From Centroberyx gerrardi (lineage: Eukaryota > Chordata > Actinopteri > Beryciformes > Berycidae): 64,000 bases of DNA. The position numbers and the translations under genes are program-made. The notes under the pieces were generated by a model, which saw only the letters and a list, made by a program, of their open reading frames with translations, had not been told where the DNA came from and did not search any database. Of the stretch, positions 60,219-64,000 are shown piece by piece. How positions within the stretch are numbered: position 1 is the first letter of the stretch; every line of letters starts with the position of its first letter. The DNA is taken from the NCBI RefSeq assembly GCF_048128805.1, contig NC_136013.1:3452043-3516042 (forward strand), given 5' to 3'.

Positions 60219-60499
60219 AGCGCCCATTCACATCTAAAACCAGAACTATAAAGATAAATATAAACTATAATGATACAATGTTGCAACTTTAATCTGAGTT
60301 AAAAAGTTTTATCTTTGTCGCTGCATCCAAAAAATCGCTCTGAGATCGAACCAAAAATATAGTTCTAGTTATCATTTTGGATATTTTTATAGTTATCGTT
60401 GTAGTGGGAATACAGGCATTCTGTTTACTATAGAACAATTTAAATATTTTTACAGTTATAGTTATCTTTATAGTTATCGTTGTGATGTGAATGCGTCTT
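60219..60499. mobile_element. MITE related to the eif5-intron element
   Basis: The left end AGCGCCCATTCACATC and the right end GATGTGAATGCGTCTT are inverted repeats. Interior words (AAAAATATAGTT, GATCGAACC, TTATCGTTGT) are shared with the element at 1800-2014, partly in inverse orientation. Confidence 0.6.
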
Positions 60500-61307
60500 T
60501 ACAGTTTTCTCAATTGATTTGGCACATTTCACCAGACTAAGGTTCAACACAGCCATCGAAACTCATTTTGCAAAATGACGTGCTGCTTTCTTTTCAGATC
60601 ATTATCTTTATAGAAACAAATAACATCATGACATCTATTGATTAGATAATATATTCAGCTATATCCACACATGAATACTAATAAAACATCTTTATCAGAA
60701 AGACAGTTCCACAATCCCTTTTACCAGAATCTGATTTTATGGAATTTAATCTAAAATTTGTTGATCAAATGTTTTCCTGTACACAAATGAAAACATCTGC
60801 AACTCACAATTTTGGATGTATGTAATATTTTACTGTTTCACATTTCACAACATGTGAAACACTACAGAGAGAGAATTATTGATGAACCAAAATTTGCTTC
60901 AAAAGAAACCACAAAAAAGTTTACTGCTGTAACCTAGACTTTCCTCATCAACCCTTTTATTCCTGTCAAGCCAGAGGATTTATGGGTAATGTAGTTTTGT
61001 GATTTGTGTGAAAACAATGAAATGGTATTTTCAGACTAGGTAGGTATGATTAGTTTTCCAAAATATACAGACAAATGTGTGAACAGTTTGAGAGCATGGA
61101 GTTTTGTTTGTAGCATTTGGACAAATCATATGTAGATTTGTATTTTGTGTGAAAACAATGAACAGTTTGCAGCTAGTTTTGCAGAATTATCAAGGGTTTA
61201 GATGGCTGTGTTTTGAGGGCATGGGCCTTAAATTGGAGAAATGAGTCAAATCAACTGAGCACAACACCGCCGCTCGCTGCACCCCGTCCCTTCGGCAGCG
61301 GGTCGGA

Positions 61308-61530
61308 CTAGTTGTCGGGTAGAATGAAGGTGAGGCAGGAGAAGGGCAGGTCGGACAGGCAGTCTGTGTTGACGGTGACCTGCATGTCGGCAAATAAAAC
61401 CCTGTCGTCTCCCTGGACTCGGCCGGCGCCCAGGTTCCTCTTCGCCTCGGCCAGCCGCTGCAGGATCAGCTGGCGCTCGCGGCCGCGCACCAGACCTCGG
61501 AAGTACAGAACGGCAGACAGGTGCTTCTTA
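61308..61530 (-). CDS. Last exon of a third TNFAIP2/EXOC3L-family gene, probably exoc3l4 (continues beyond the right edge)
   Basis: On the minus strand a TCCCTGCAG acceptor precedes an exon that opens S-KKHLSAVLYFRGLVRGRER (the first codon is split, phase 2). It ends SCLTFILPDN with a stop at 61310-61308. The opening aligns with the last exons of both other family genes here (KHLSALLKLKTNLS and LLPALLRFRGDLS) and has the same incoming phase. The tail is about 25 residues longer than in tnfaip2. It lies upstream of tnfaip2 on the same strand. Human EXOC3L4 sits in that position, so exoc3l4 is the best guess by synteny. Another tnfaip2 duplicate is possible. The preceding exons were not found inside the window. 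Confidence 0.8.
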
Positions 61531-61575
61531 CTGCAGGGAGGAGGAGAGGAAACCACAGGTCACGCTCCAGGACAT

Positions 61576-62215
61576 CGCTAAGCCATCGCTTGCTCTCATT
61601 AGTGTCTGTCTGCATGACTGAAACGCACTGAAACAGCAGGTTAAATCTTATGTGAAATATGAAACATCCCACTGAGCGTTAGATGTCATTTTAACATCAT
61701 GTCTCTTATATAGCACAGGATCTTTTTTGGTTAAGAACCGCCCAGTTCTAGATCAAGCAGTAAATACATTATTACATATTTAAACAATGTATAAACAGCT
61801 GTAAATATCAAAAATATGCACCAGATTAGTCCATATGCACACGATAATGTTTTATTTGGTAACACTTTATTTGTATAGTTCAATGTTGACAAAAAGTAGA
61901 TAAAATATAAAGTGTCACTTAGTGCCTATTTGCTGCATCTCTACAGACTGTGTGACCCTAAGATTAACTCTAAACCAGATATTGAATATTTATAGATGAC
62001 TTTTCACACTCTCATCACCTGAAACTCAGTAGACTTTTTAGTGACACATTAAAGTCACATAGTAAGTTGAGTATCAGCGCTATCCAAATAAAGTGAGACC
62101 ATCATATTGGATCATAACTTCGCTAATCCATCGTTTGTTCACATTAGTGTCTGTCTGCATGACTGAAACGCACTGAAATAGCAGCTTAAATCTTTTGTGA
62201 AATATGGGACACTTT
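61576..62215. repeat. Pair of direct repeats (about 95 bp each) 545 bp apart
   Basis: 61576-61672 and 62121-62215 share ATTAGTGTCTGTCTGCATGA, CTGAAACGCACTGAAA and TTAAATCTT, about 85-90 percent alike by eye. They lie in the intron before the last exon of the Sec6-family gene. Confidence 0.7.
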
Positions 62216-62461
62216 AGATTCGAGTTAATGCATGTGATCCCTGAGAGGGAACTGCTGCTGACATGCATCAGAGGAAAAGAGAGGAGAAGCTGACGCAAAC
62301 GAGGAGAAAAACACAACAAACTGCTGTGCTAAAACATTTCTTAACAGCAGAAAGACCTGTGGATTTTGGGGAGTCTAAAAGTCAGAAGAAGGGGTTAAAC
62401 ATAATTCTAATTAATTCCTTATGTGATTAGGAAACTCTGGTTTGTACGAGAAGTGAGTCAA

Positions 62462-62600
62462 GGAAAAGTTATGGAGGGACATTGTGAAAGCTGAGATACT
62501 TTAATTTTAAAATTCAATACAGCTGTCACTTGGAAAAGTTATGGAGGGACATTGTGAAAGCTGTGATGCTTTAATTTTAAAATTCAATACAGCTGTCACA
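62462..62600. repeat. 70-bp tandem duplication
   Basis: Two units starting GGAAAAGTTATGGAGGGACA at 62462 and 62532 differ at very few positions. A diverged single unit (ATGGAGGGACATTTTGAAAG) lies at 21857-21920, so the unit belongs to a dispersed repeat. Confidence 0.85.
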
Positions 62601-63522
62601 TGCCATGTTTTCACGCAATAGTTTGATTTGTAGTTACAATACTTTAAACTGCACATATAAACAAGATAATGACATAAATCGTGCGTAATTAAAGGAATAT
62701 TTCACATTAGTAATCACTGCCTCACTTCACACGTCTGGTTTGAATAAGTGACGCTCTGCTGTACTTCTTAAAGCTGCTGTAGGTACGTTCGGAAAGAAAT
62801 AGATCAAATTCAAAACAACACAAGCGACGACCCGCCTCCCTCTCCTCCTAGTGAGTGACAGGAGGAGTGATTGACAGGACGGAGCCCCGCCTCCTGCCTC
62901 AGACTCCTCCTCATTGGTCGGACGGGTTTGCACACATTTCACTTCGAAATGAGAAGAGGCAGAGGAACGGGGCGACCGCTGTTTCTGAGATTCGGACATG
63001 TTATCCTACCCTATTTATTAAAAACCGCAACTGGAGTTCATGATGAATGTTTGAAGCGGAGGTTCATACACACACGGGACGCTGCCAAATTCCTCAGTCT
63101 GATTGTCACTGGGTGAATCAACAACTGTGTACTTTCCGCCTCAGTTTCCTCTCACATCCCACCAACTGTCCTCCCAAATTTATGTCAACACCACTTCCGC
63201 ATTCTCCCTCCAAAGTTATATTAAGTAGAGTCCAGTGGGGGGGTTCGGCACGGCTTTAATCTGCAACCAAGAGCTGACCTCACTCTGCTGTCAGAGCCAA
63301 ATCACTCCCGTTCACTCCCCCCTTTCACTCTTCCCACCAGACACACTGTTGGAGATAAGAAAAGTCTGGCAAACACTTTTAAAGCTTTTGAAAGGGAAAT
63401 CAAAACCAGGCTGTTTTTTTGTTTAATGTTTTTACTTTTGGGATTTCTCTAATTGATTTTGACTTTTACTTTGCTTTAGCTCAAGAATCCAACTCCTTTC
63501 ACAAGTCACAGTGCAATGGAGC

Positions 63523-63557
<35 letters not shown>

Positions 63558-64000
63558 TCTCTTTAATATACTTGACTGATTTTCCAAAACTGTCCTGTAT
63601 GGTAAATCCCAGCCTCCTGACACCTAACCAGATCTGGTGTTCATATAAAAACCCGGTCTGTCATCATCTCAGCTTTTCCTTCAGTAGATCCTGTGTTTCA
63701 TGGGGAATTACCCTCTCTGGTGCTTCATGCTTTCCCTCCACTGGGACGTCCTGCACTCCCTTCAAGGCAGCGACATACAAGCCAAAATATTGGGCAACTT
63801 GGATAAGAGTTGCCTGAGCATTGTTGCGTTACTCACATGTGAATATTTTGTTGCCAGGAAATATTTGAATAGAAGTCTGACTATGTGTCCCACTTTGTTC
63901 CTTTATTTACGATGCCTGTGTGGTTTGCCAGTCACTTTCTGGTTTCTGTGTCAGTGCAGCACTAACAGGTGTGAGCTGGTAAAAGTGACCATTTCCCTGT
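62601..64000. other. Intron of the right-edge Sec6-family gene or intergenic; no exon recognised
   Basis: A (TA)n microsatellite is at about 63527-63554. No exon matching the 122-nt penultimate exon of the family was seen on the minus strand, so it probably lies outside the window. Confidence 0.45.

Overview
The window is nuclear DNA from a vertebrate, almost certainly a teleost fish. The genes have many short exons with GT-AG introns and vertebrate-type products. The intergenic DNA is full of fish-style repeats: MITEs and foldback elements, L1 and L2/Rex-type LINE remnants, tRNA-derived SINEs, and CA, TCAG, TATC and pentanucleotide arrays. No prokaryotic, viral or CRISPR feature was seen. 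All gene models below were built by hand from reading frame, splice sites and intron phase.

Layout. 1-2138 (-): 5' coding part of eif5, running off the left edge. 4540-4935: likely eif5 promoter. 6019-10825 (+): complete vps29, including its conserved optional 12-nt microexon. 13185-17400 (-): fam216a, convergent with vps29, reconstructed with a 29-nt microexon. 21103-29850 (+): an 11-exon TNFAIP2/Sec6-family gene. 33297-34164: a 5'-truncated L1 with a 15-bp target-site duplication. 36784-45997 (-): an 11-exon gene that best fits tnfaip2 (M-Sec), with a possible extra 5' exon at 48690-48755. 52626-55122: two long CTACT/CTACC-type pentanucleotide arrays around an L2-type LINE fragment. 61308-61530 (-): last exon of a third Sec6-family gene, probably exoc3l4, which continues off the right edge.

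How the genes relate. eif5 is a translation initiation factor, vps29 a retromer/retriever subunit, and fam216a is uncharacterised. The three TNFAIP2/EXOC3L-family genes encode exocyst-Sec6-like proteins linked to membrane protrusion and trafficking. Human EXOC3L4-TNFAIP2-EIF5 lie in that order on one strand, and the minus-strand genes here keep that order. An inverted second TNFAIP2-like gene and the VPS29-FAM216A pair (neighbours on a different human chromosome) sit inside the block. The two complete TNFAIP2-like genes share all ten intron phases and three exact exon lengths, so they are ancient duplicates.

I found no convincing new biological system. The most unusual items are the inverted TNFAIP2-like pair, the possible N-terminally extended tnfaip2 isoform, the microexons, several near-perfect long inverted repeats, and the structured pentanucleotide arrays.
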